The notes under the pieces are model-generated. The model had not been told where the DNA came from. It was given only the letters and a program-made list of their open reading frames with translations, and made no database searches. The position numbers and the translations under genes are program-made. From Betaproteobacteria bacterium TMED156 (GTDB lineage Bacteria > Pseudomonadota > Gammaproteobacteria > Burkholderiales > Burkholderiaceae_A), in assembly GCA_002171155.1 (NCBI GenBank), contig NHHF01000029.1, positions 1 to 10,336 on the forward strand: DNA of 10,336 bases, given 5' to 3'. Shown piece by piece: positions 1 to 6,661 of the stretch. Each line of letters starts with the position of its first letter. Position 1 is the first letter of the stretch.

Positions 1-1
1 T

Positions 2-367
2 AGCGATTTCTTTCGTCGTTTCCGTAAAACAACAGACTCTTATATCACTAAATCTAGTTACTGTTTCATTTGCGATTGATCCAATTAAAATCGGATTAAA
101 TATTTTTATAATTTCCATTAAATCTTTAGCCTTTTTTCTTAATTCTGTTAATCTTTCTAGATGTTCTTTTTTAAAAAACAACATAAGATGTTTCTTTATT
201 GCTTGATCCAATTCGATATTGTTTGGTAGATATTTTTTTTTTATTTTCTGTCCAGTTCTTAAAAAGATTAATTCTTGCGCTTTGGTTTTAGCATCATAAT
301 AACTAAATCCATTTTCAACAACGAATTTAGCAGCTATCGAGGCAATTTCTTGTTTTATCTGATTCAT
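2..367 (-). CDS. Partial nucleotidyltransferase-fold-like protein, N-terminal 122 residues
   Basis: The frame starts at ATG 367-365 and is still open at the left edge, so the C-terminus is missing. The visible part is Lys-rich and mostly helical in character. Residues 96-111 read GSIANETVTRFSDIRV, which matches the spacing of the minimal nucleotidyltransferase motif (GS, ten residues, then D-h-[DE]-h). G96, S97 and the first acid D108 are present, but the second acid is Arg110, so classical two-metal catalysis is doubtful. From memory, a short uncharacterised protein of this kind sits beside mpl in betaproteobacteria, and this fits that family; I would not assign a function. It is transcribed away from mpl across a 36-base gap, so the two may share a control region. 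No clear Shine-Dalgarno sequence precedes the start. A run of ten T at 233-242 (ten A in the mRNA) lies inside the gene. Confidence 0.72.
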   Translation of the reverse strand, partial: MNQIKQEIASIAAKFVVENGFSYYDAKTKAQELIFLRTGQKIKKKYLPNNIELDQAIKKHLMLFFKKEHLERLTELRKKAKDLMEIIKIFNPILIGSIANETVTRFSDIRVCCFTETTKEIA

Positions 368-368
368 T

Positions 369-397
369 TTTCTATCTAATTAATTAGTAGTTAAAAT
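369..397 (+). promoter_or_regulatory. Candidate mpl promoter in the divergent gap
   Basis: A TAAAAT hexamer at 392-397 differs from the -10 consensus at one base. Seventeen bases upstream, TTTCTA at 369-374 is a poor -35 match (three of six). The expected start of transcription, about seven bases past the -10, falls on or next to the mpl ATG at 404, which would make the message leaderless or nearly so. The same gap contains a perfect 12-base palindrome, CTAATTAATTAG (376-387), between the -35 and -10. It could be an operator or simply AT-rich chance. This rests on sequence matching alone, and in DNA this AT-rich false -10 boxes are common. Confidence 0.3.
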
Positions 398-403
398 ATA
401 TCT

Positions 404-1816
404 ATGCATATTCATATTATTGGTATTTGTGGGACATTCATGGGAAGTCTTGCATTATTAGCACGAAATCTTGGAATGAAAGTTACAGGTTGTGACAGTA
501 ATGTGTACCCACCAATGAGCGATCAATTAAAAGATGTTGGTATAAAAATAGTTGAGGGTTATGACCACGAACAAATAAAAATGAAACCAGACTTATGGGT
601 TATTGGAAATGTTGCCACAAGAGAGTTTCCAATTATTGAGTTAATTTTAAACCAAAAATCGCCATTTATTTCAGGTCCAGCATTTTTAAAAGAATTTATT
701 TTAAAAAATAAACATGTAATAGCAGTAGCTGGGACACATGGTAAAACAACGACCAGTGCCCTAATTGCTTGGATCCTTGAATACACTGGGAATAATCCTG
801 GTTTTTTGATTGGAGGAGTTCCAAACAATTTCAATTTATCAGCAAAATTAGGAGAAAAAAACGGAATTTTTGTTTTGGAGGCAGATGAGTACGATACTGC
901 TTTTTTTGACAAACGTTCAAAATTTCTTCATTACACTCCTAAAATAGCAGTTCTGAATAATTTGGAATTTGATCATGCTGATATTTTTCGTGACTTGAAG
1001 GCTGTTGAAGACCAATTCCACTATTGGATGAAAATTATTCCTTCAAAATCTCAAATCATAATTAATAAAAATGACATGAATCTCACAAGGTTGATTGAAC
1101 GTGGAGTATGGTCTAAAACCACTTTTTTTAATGATAGTGATAATTGGTTTTTTAAAACTAATAATAATAAAACCAACAATTTTGGTGGAATGAGGGAAAA
1201 ATTTTATATTTTAAATAGCAAGAAAGAAGAGGTTGAATTTAGCACCTCTTTACTCGGTGAACACAACAAAAGTAACATTCTTGCTGCAGTTGCAACGGTA
1301 GGTTGTTTAGGTATTTCAATAAAGGTAGCAGCAAAAGCAATCAATACTTTTGTGGGCATCAAAAAAAGACTTGAATTAAAGGGGGAGGTTAATGAAATAA
1401 AAGTTTTTGATGATTTTGCCCACCATCCAACGGCAATCAAATTAACAATTCAAGCTGTTAGAAAAAATTTTATTGAAAATTCAAAGAATCATAAAAATTC
1501 AACCACAGGAAAAATATTAGTAGCATTTGAACCAAGATCTAATTCTATGAAAATGGGAGCAATGAAAAAAGATTTAGCACAGGCTTTTTCAGAAGCCGAT
1601 GAGCTATTTGTATTTTGTAAAAAGGTAAACTGGGATTTAAACAGTATTTTTTCCAGATCAAACCTAAACCCAAAATCATTTAAAAATTTAAATGATTTGA
1701 TTGAAAGTATTGTAAAAATTTCCAGGAGAGGGGATATTATTTTAGTAATGAGCAACGGCAGTTTTGGGGGAATCCATAAAAAGATTCTTGAAAAATTGAA
1801 GGTAAATCAAAAGTGA
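404..1816 (+). CDS. mpl: UDP-N-acetylmuramate:L-alanyl-gamma-D-glutamyl-meso-diaminopimelate ligase (Mpl)
   Basis: Mpl is a cytoplasmic Mur-family ligase. It joins the recycled tripeptide L-Ala-gamma-D-Glu-meso-DAP to UDP-MurNAc using ATP, returning murein peptide to cell-wall synthesis. The N-terminus, MHIHIIGICGTFMG, is typical of Mpl rather than MurC. Further landmarks are the P-loop AGTHGKTTT (109-117), EADEYDTAFFDKRSKF (159-174), LNNLEFDHADIF (184-195), GEHNKSN (285-291), DDFAHHPTA (336-344), FEPRSNSMK (375-383) and SNGSFGGIH (450-458). The 470-residue length suits the family. The start is firm because an in-frame stop lies at 392-394 and the first ATG gives the canonical N-terminus. No Shine-Dalgarno sequence is visible upstream. 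The gene ends in GTGA, overlapping the next start by four bases. A functional Mpl implies that meso-DAP murein is made and recycled. Confidence 0.96.
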   Translation: MHIHIIGICGTFMGSLALLARNLGMKVTGCDSNVYPPMSDQLKDVGIKIVEGYDHEQIKMKPDLWVIGNVATREFPIIELILNQKSPFISGPAFLKEFILKNKHVIAVAGTHGKTTTSALIAWILEYTGNNPGFLIGGVPNNFNLSAKLGEKNGIFVLEADEYDTAFFDKRSKFLHYTPKIAVLNNLEFDHADIFRDLKAVEDQFHYWMKIIPSKSQIIINKNDMNLTRLIERGVWSKTTFFNDSDNWFFKTNNNKTNNFGGMREKFYILNSKKEEVEFSTSLLGEHNKSNILAAVATVGCLGISIKVAAKAINTFVGIKKRLELKGEVNEIKVFDDFAHHPTAIKLTIQAVRKNFIENSKNHKNSTTGKILVAFEPRSNSMKMGAMKKDLAQAFSEADELFVFCKKVNWDLNSIFSRSNLNPKSFKNLNDLIESIVKISRRGDIILVMSNGSFGGIHKKILEKLKVNQK

Positions 1817-3741
1817 ATATATTTTTCCATGACAAAAATATATTTCGGATTGGAGTAATAAGCTCAGATATCGGAAACCATATTAAAATAATACTACCAT
1901 CTGGTGAAACAAAAAAAGTAAAAAAACACAAAACAACTTTGCTCTTAATAAATAAAATAGAAAGTAATTTTATCGAACAAGCAAAAAAAATTTGTAATAC
2001 GATAAATGTTAAGGATCTTTGGAAAGTGGCACCTAAATTTAATTTTACAGTCTCTGATATAAGTAAGAAGTATTATTCAACTGAGGTGGATTGTAAAAAA
2101 AAAGCTGCTTTACTAATGTGTCTTGTTCAAAATCCAATATATTTCAGAAGAGAAGAAAAAGGAGCCTTTAGAACTGTTCCAGATGAAATAGTTAAGGTTG
2201 CCATTAAGCGGAAATTAATAAAAAAACTAGCAGCAGAGGAGGAAAAATACTTAATTAACCAAATGATAAAAGGAATATTACCTGAAAGAATTAATAAAAG
2301 GGGTACAACACTTTTGTCGCAAGAAAGTAATAAATTAACTGAATACATTGCTATAAAAAAAGTCGCAGCTCATCTTGGACTATCGTTACATCAGGTTTTA
2401 TATAAATTTGGTATCTTAAAATCAGCATTTCAACTTCACAAAATTACCTTTTTAAATAAAGTAAAAAATTTAGAGCAAAAAAAAATTTACCTGAAAAGAA
2501 GTAAAAAAAATTTACTGACAACTCTAAACCTTTTATCTTCTGATGTAGAGGCGTACTCTATTGATGACCTTACAACTAATGAGATTGACGATGCACTGTC
2601 ATTAAAAAAAATAGAAGTGAAAAAACAAAACAATCATTCATGTAATTGGAGGGTTGGTATACACATAGCCCTTCCAGCTGTTTTTTTGAGCCCTGACGAT
2701 TGTGAATTTATGGGTATTAGAGATAAGGCTTTAAGCATTTATACCCCTAGTGAAAAAGAAACTATGATTCCAAACTCGATTTTGAAGTTAGCTTCTCTTG
2801 ATGAAGATACATCAAAGCCAGTACTTTCTCTGTATGTTTTATTTGATGATGAAGGATTAGTTATTTCTAAAGAAACATTGATAGAAAAAATTTTCATTAA
2901 AAAGAATTTACGATTTGGAGAGTGGGAGAACGAATTCGAAAAGAATTCTATATCTTCTAAATTACCCTGGGAAGGATTGAGAACACTATATTTTTTATCT
3001 ACCAAGCTTCGAAAAAATAGAAATTTTAAAAACTACGCATCAAACTTGAGAAAAGAATTTAAAGTGTCTGTCATTTCCAGGCAAGAGAAAAATCTCGCCA
3101 GTATGAGCTCAGAAGGTACTCCTAAAATTGAGGTTAGAAAAAGAGGCTCTATAGCTGATGTTGTAGTTTCTGAATTTATGATTCTTGCCAACACTGTGTG
3201 GGGGGAAATGCTACACAAATTATCACAACCAACTGCTTTTCGAACCAATAAATGTGGAATTACTCGAATGCAAACTGAAGTTGCACGTCATGATGATCTG
3301 GGGGTAGATTATTACGCATGGACCACATCACCATTACGAAGATATATTGATTTTATTAATCAGTGGCAGATACTTTGTTCAATCCTTGTTGATAAAAAAT
3401 TAAAAAGTTTTACAAAAGAAAAACTTGATACTGAAATAATCCATTTTGAAAAAAAACAAAATTTATATTCAAATTATCAAAAACTTATGGAGAGATATTG
3501 GGTGTTTAGATGGCTGATAGAAAAAAAAATGAAAGCAAAAGAATTTTGGAATAATAATGAAGATAGTAAACTAATAATGGATTGTGACTATATTGGAAAT
3601 GGACAATTTTCATTGCAACATGCCCCATTGACTTTCAAGTTAGAAAATGACGGAAAGTCTGCTACCAGTAAAATTTCAAAAGTGGAAATTGAAAGCATTG
3701 ATTGTTTAGAAATGAAAATAAAATTACGTCCCGTATACTAA
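1813..3741 (+). CDS. RNB-domain (RNase II/R family) exoribonuclease
   Basis: This is probably a 3'-to-5' processive exoribonuclease of the RNase II superfamily, acting on cytoplasmic RNA. The RNB core covers roughly residues 245-525. Its metal-binding segment reads SIDDLTTNEIDDALS (249-263), giving acids D251, E257, D259 and D260. The second acid is Asp in E. coli RNase II; Glu there is, as far as I recall, normal in the betaproteobacterial/cyanobacterial-type branch. TSPLRRYIDFINQ (505-517) is the conserved arginine-containing RNA-binding and catalytic motif. The N-terminal ~240 residues would hold the RNA-binding/winged-helix region, but I see no clear pair of cold-shock domains, and the C-terminus (about 585-642) is at best a weak S1-like fold. 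It starts with GTG overlapping the mpl stop (GTGA), preceded by GAAGG at 1798-1802, which fits translational coupling. Two nine-A runs (2477-2485, 3521-3529) lie inside it. I leave the symbol blank because rnb, rnr and vacB are used inconsistently for this subgroup. Confidence 0.9.
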   Translation: MNIFFHDKNIFRIGVISSDIGNHIKIILPSGETKKVKKHKTTLLLINKIESNFIEQAKKICNTINVKDLWKVAPKFNFTVSDISKKYYSTEVDCKKKAALLMCLVQNPIYFRREEKGAFRTVPDEIVKVAIKRKLIKKLAAEEEKYLINQMIKGILPERINKRGTTLLSQESNKLTEYIAIKKVAAHLGLSLHQVLYKFGILKSAFQLHKITFLNKVKNLEQKKIYLKRSKKNLLTTLNLLSSDVEAYSIDDLTTNEIDDALSLKKIEVKKQNNHSCNWRVGIHIALPAVFLSPDDCEFMGIRDKALSIYTPSEKETMIPNSILKLASLDEDTSKPVLSLYVLFDDEGLVISKETLIEKIFIKKNLRFGEWENEFEKNSISSKLPWEGLRTLYFLSTKLRKNRNFKNYASNLRKEFKVSVISRQEKNLASMSSEGTPKIEVRKRGSIADVVVSEFMILANTVWGEMLHKLSQPTAFRTNKCGITRMQTEVARHDDLGVDYYAWTTSPLRRYIDFINQWQILCSILVDKKLKSFTKEKLDTEIIHFEKKQNLYSNYQKLMERYWVFRWLIEKKMKAKEFWNNNEDSKLIMDCDYIGNGQFSLQHAPLTFKLENDGKSATSKISKVEIESIDCLEMKIKLRPVY

Positions 3742-3767
3742 ATAATTAACCTAAGGTTCAACTCATA

Positions 3768-4643
3768 ATGAAAAAAAAATTTGCAGTTTTGGGTAACCCT
3801 ATTAGGCATTCATGGTCCCCATTTATTCATGAGTTATTTGCAAAACAATTTGATCTTTCAATTTCTTACATAAAAGTAAAAGTTTTAAGTGGTTCATTAA
3901 ACAACACCCTACAGGAACTTATTAAACAGGGTTTCACAGGAGTGAATATTACAGTTCCTTTGAAAAAGGAGGCATTTGATTTTGCTAGTTCAAATAAATG
4001 CGAAATAACTGTAAGAGCTAAAAAAGCTAACGCAGTAAACACAATTTTTTTTGATAAACAAAAATTTATAGCAGACAATACAGATGGTTATGGATTAATT
4101 AAAAGTCTTGAAGGTTTTAATCTTAAGAAGATCAAAGGTGGAAGTATTTTAATATGTGGTGCAGGTGGAGCAACTAGAGGGATTTTGCCAGTTTTTAATA
4201 AAAATAATTTTAAAAAAATAACGATCATAAACAGAAGTCACACTAATTTAAATATGCTTTCTTCTATTTTCTCATCAAACCTATTTGATTACATAACCAT
4301 TAAGGACTTCAAAAATAATTTCAGTACATTAAGTAAAACAGAAAAAAGAATGTTTAATTATAATTTAATTATAAATGCTACCTCTGCAAGTATTGCAGAT
4401 TCTGATTTTGAACATATTCCCTCAGAAATATTTAATGACTGTCCCTTAGCCCTTGACCTTTTTTATGGCAAAACACACTCTCCTTTTATGAAATTAGCGT
4501 TGGCTTCTGGTGCTAAAAATGTTTTGGATGGGCTGGGAATGTTAGTAGAACAAGCGGCTGAAAGTTTTTACATTTGGACTGGGTTTAAACCGAAAACATC
4601 TCAAGTATTGAATACTCTACGCTTTGAAATTTTAAAAAAATGA
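3768..4643 (+). CDS. aroE: Shikimate dehydrogenase (NADP+)
   Basis: AroE reduces 3-dehydroshikimate to shikimate with NADPH, a step of the chorismate pathway to aromatic amino acids and folate. The substrate site is complete: S15 and S17 in HSWSP, K66 in NITVPLKK (the catalytic lysine), N91 in NAVN, D106 in DNTDGYG, Y233 in DLFYGK and Q262 in EQAAESF. The Rossmann glycine loop is GAGGATRG (131-138). NRSHTN (155-160) carries the Asn-Arg pair that reads the NADP 2'-phosphate, so this looks like true AroE rather than the YdiB or quinate type. At 291 residues it is slightly longer than the E. coli enzyme. It follows the ribonuclease gene by 26 bases, with a modest AAGG at 3753-3756, eleven bases before the ATG. 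Its stop overlaps the mgtE start (ATGA). Confidence 0.96.
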   Translation: MKKKFAVLGNPIRHSWSPFIHELFAKQFDLSISYIKVKVLSGSLNNTLQELIKQGFTGVNITVPLKKEAFDFASSNKCEITVRAKKANAVNTIFFDKQKFIADNTDGYGLIKSLEGFNLKKIKGGSILICGAGGATRGILPVFNKNNFKKITIINRSHTNLNMLSSIFSSNLFDYITIKDFKNNFSTLSKTEKRMFNYNLIINATSASIADSDFEHIPSEIFNDCPLALDLFYGKTHSPFMKLALASGAKNVLDGLGMLVEQAAESFYIWTGFKPKTSQVLNTLRFEILKK

Positions 4644-6133
4644 ATAAGGTAAAACTTACTTCTAAAAAAAATAATCATTTGCAATCAATGAGGGATCCTG
4701 AAGTAGGCAAAAAGGTTCTATTTGAAATACAGGAATTATTGTCAAGATTTAGCCTGGAATCTCAGTTGATTGATAGTGAAAACTTAGTTTTCGATAAAGA
4801 ACGTAAACTAACTGTAAAGGGAGCAGTTGCTAATCAACAAACAAGTACTCTTTTATCTAAATTAAATGAATTACATGCAGCTGACATAGCATATATCCTT
4901 GAGGCATTACCTATGCCCGAAAGAGAGCTTATTTGGAAGCAAGTAAACATCACCAGCAAATCTCATGTCCTAATTGAAATCAGTGGACCTGTAAGACCAT
5001 CATTGACGAATTGGATGAACAAGAATGAATTAATACACATTGCTCAATCGTTAGACCCTGACGACTTGGCTTACATAGCTGATGATTTACCATACGAAAT
5101 TGTAGAGAAAGTTAGAGATGGATTTTCAATCTCAGAGAAAGAACAATTTAGAACGGTAATGTCATACTCGAGTAGCTCGGTTGGTGCATATATGGATTTC
5201 GAGGTTATTACTATTCGGGAAGATATTAATCTTGAAGTTGTACACCGATACCTCAGACGATTAGATGGATTTCCACCACATACTAATAAACTATTTGTTA
5301 CTAATAGAAAGGGAATTCTTACAGGTAGCTTATCTTTGGAAAACCTTTTGATTAAAAATCCTGAGACGGTTGTAAAAGAAATTATGGAGGTAGATATTCT
5401 GGCTTTAAATGTAAAGGATGATGCAGAAGAAGTTGCAAAAGCATTTGAAAAATATGATTTAGTTTCGGCTCCTGTAGTGGATGATTCAATGAGATTAGTT
5501 GGCAGATTAACTGTAGCTGAAATTGTTGACTTCATTATGGAAGAAAATAGTCAAGAAACCTTCACGAATGCTGGATTCAAAGTTGAAGAGGATGTCTTTG
5601 CCTCAGTTTTTACGGCTGTTAAAAATAGATGGATGTGGTTGGCAATCAATTTATTAACCGCATTTTTTGCATCTAGAGTAATAGGAGTTTTTGAGGGAAC
5701 AATCGAACGTGTTGTTGCGCTTGCAACTCTTATGCCGATAATCGCTGGGGTTGCCGGAAACTCAGGAAACCAGACCTTGGTTTTGATGATCAGATCGATT
5801 GCTCTTGGACACATCACAAGTCTGTCAATTTCAAGACTATTTATAAAGGAGTTATCTGTTGCTTTTATAAATGGAATTATCTGGGGTGCAGTCGCAGGAT
5901 TATTTGCTTATTGGCTTTATTTTGATCAGCCGATTTCGATGTTATTGGGTTTAACAATGATGTTGGCTATATTATTGAATTTAACTGTTGCGGCCGCATT
6001 CGGGGTTTTAATTCCTGTCATACTCAACAAATTAAACAAAGATCCTGCAGTGGGATCCTCAGTTTTGTTAACTTTTGGTACTGATTCGATGGGTTTTTTG
6101 ATTTTCTTAGGACTTGCAACTATGATTTTCTAA
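4640..6133 (+). CDS. mgtE: MgtE-family magnesium channel
   Basis: MgtE is an inner-membrane Mg2+ channel whose cytoplasmic domains close the pore when intracellular Mg2+ is high. The 497 residues follow the family layout. A helical MgtE_N domain spans about 60-180, with LNELHAADIAYILEALP (75-91) as its signature. A CBS pair covers about 183-300 (for example VSAPVVDD, 275-282). A linking plug-helix region follows, then about five transmembrane helices from residue 330 to the end. Membrane-domain landmarks are LMPIIAGVAGNSGNQT (364-379) and the last-helix motif TDSMGFLIFLGLA (481-493). D482 matches the pore aspartate of characterised MgtE. Translation is probably coupled to aroE through the ATGA overlap, with no separate ribosome binding site seen. 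An alternative start at Met17 (4688) has no better site. The 3' end overlaps moaC by 14 bases on the opposite strand. I see no riboswitch-like leader, nor room for one. Confidence 0.95.
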   Translation: MNKVKLTSKKNNHLQSMRDPEVGKKVLFEIQELLSRFSLESQLIDSENLVFDKERKLTVKGAVANQQTSTLLSKLNELHAADIAYILEALPMPERELIWKQVNITSKSHVLIEISGPVRPSLTNWMNKNELIHIAQSLDPDDLAYIADDLPYEIVEKVRDGFSISEKEQFRTVMSYSSSSVGAYMDFEVITIREDINLEVVHRYLRRLDGFPPHTNKLFVTNRKGILTGSLSLENLLIKNPETVVKEIMEVDILALNVKDDAEEVAKAFEKYDLVSAPVVDDSMRLVGRLTVAEIVDFIMEENSQETFTNAGFKVEEDVFASVFTAVKNRWMWLAINLLTAFFASRVIGVFEGTIERVVALATLMPIIAGVAGNSGNQTLVLMIRSIALGHITSLSISRLFIKELSVAFINGIIWGAVAGLFAYWLYFDQPISMLLGLTMMLAILLNLTVAAAFGVLIPVILNKLNKDPAVGSSVLLTFGTDSMGFLIFLGLATMIF

Positions 6134-6608
6134 TATTTCTTTGCCATATTCCACTTTTACCTCCAATTTTTTTTTCAAGACCAACATCAGTAATAATCAT
6201 ACCTCTGTCAATTGATTTGACCATGTCATAAATAGTTAGAAGTCCAATTTGTACTGATACGAGAGCTTCCATTTCTACTCCAGTCTTTCCTGTTGACTCG
6301 ACTTTGACACTGCATAAAATACATCTCTCCCTCGTCTTGGTTATAAAATCTACTTCTACATTTGAAATGCTAATCGTATGGCATAAAGGAATAAGTTCAC
6401 TAGTTTTTTTACTTGCTTGTATTGCAGCGACTCTAGCAACTTGTATTACATCCCCTTTTTTTGACAACCCAGATTTAATAATTTTTAAGGTATCGAGGTG
6501 CATTATAATTTTACCATTAGCTATAGCGCTTCTTTTGGTATCATCTTTATCAGCAATGTCAACCATATGAACATTACCTTTTTTGTTGAAATGAGTTAAA
6601 TTTTTCAT
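6120..6608 (-). CDS. moaC: Cyclic pyranopterin monophosphate synthase (MoaC)
   Basis: MoaC acts with the radical-SAM enzyme MoaA in the first step of molybdenum cofactor synthesis, converting 3',8-cyclo-7,8-dihydro-GTP to cyclic pyranopterin monophosphate in the cytoplasm. At 162 residues it matches the E. coli enzyme almost residue for residue. The active-site residues all fall in the expected places: K51 in KKGDV, H77 in LCHTI, E114 in GVEMEA, and D128 and K131 in YDMVKS. The GGKSG signature is at 149-153. The usual LCHP has become LCHT, a mild change next to the catalytic histidine. The gene stands alone on the minus strand: no other moa, mob or moe gene is in the window, so its pathway partners must lie elsewhere. 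No strong Shine-Dalgarno sequence precedes ATG 6608-6606. It converges on mgtE with overlapping tails and is divergent from the BepA gene. Confidence 0.96.
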   Translation of the reverse strand: MKNLTHFNKKGNVHMVDIADKDDTKRSAIANGKIIMHLDTLKIIKSGLSKKGDVIQVARVAAIQASKKTSELIPLCHTISISNVEVDFITKTRERCILCSVKVESTGKTGVEMEALVSVQIGLLTIYDMVKSIDRGMIITDVGLEKKIGGKSGIWQRNIRKS

Positions 6609-6610
6609 TA

Positions 6611-6639
6611 TTAAGCTTAGATATTTATCAAATTATAAT
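6611..6639 (+). promoter_or_regulatory. Candidate promoter for the BepA-type protease gene
   Basis: A perfect TATAAT at 6634-6639 has a 17-base spacer from TTAAGC at 6611-6616, a weak -35 (three of six). The -35 overlaps an 8-base palindrome, TAAGCTTA (6612-6619). Transcription would start near 6646, shortly before the AGGAG ribosome binding site at 6651-6655. That leaves a leader of about 15 bases ahead of the proposed ATA start at 6662. The location fits: it is the only gap available between two divergent genes. Confidence 0.5.
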
Positions 6640-6660
6640 CTTAAAATTTTAGGAGATAAA
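6632..6660 (-). promoter_or_regulatory. Candidate moaC promoter
   Basis: Read on the minus strand, a perfect TATAAT (6637 down to 6632) lies about 24 bases before the moaC ATG. With a 17-base spacer the -35 would be TTTATC (6660 down to 6655), a weak match. Transcription would begin near 6625, giving a leader of roughly 17 bases. It uses the same palindromic ATTATAAT (6632-6639) as the rightward promoter of the BepA gene. Confidence 0.45.
6651..6655 (+). promoter_or_regulatory. Ribosome binding site that points to an ATA start
   Basis: AGGAG is followed by six bases and then ATA at 6662. The ilvE gene in this window has the same arrangement (AGGAG, six bases, ATG). The nearest conventional start in frame, TTG at 6704, is 48 bases away from this site and has no site of its own. 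This is the main evidence for placing the start of the protease gene at 6662. Confidence 0.65.
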
Positions 6661-6661
6661 A

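Noticed and set aside
3742..3767. Possible regulatory element or small gene in the gap before aroE
   Set aside because: The 26 bases hold only a modest AAGG site and a trivial ACCT-A-AGGT repeat, too short for a terminator or riboswitch.
5071..5535. A 154-codon open frame on the minus strand opposite mgtE
   Set aside because: It lies wholly within mgtE, which has clear family motifs. The antisense product is a Ser/Thr/Ile-rich sequence with no recognisable domain, as expected from an antisense shadow.
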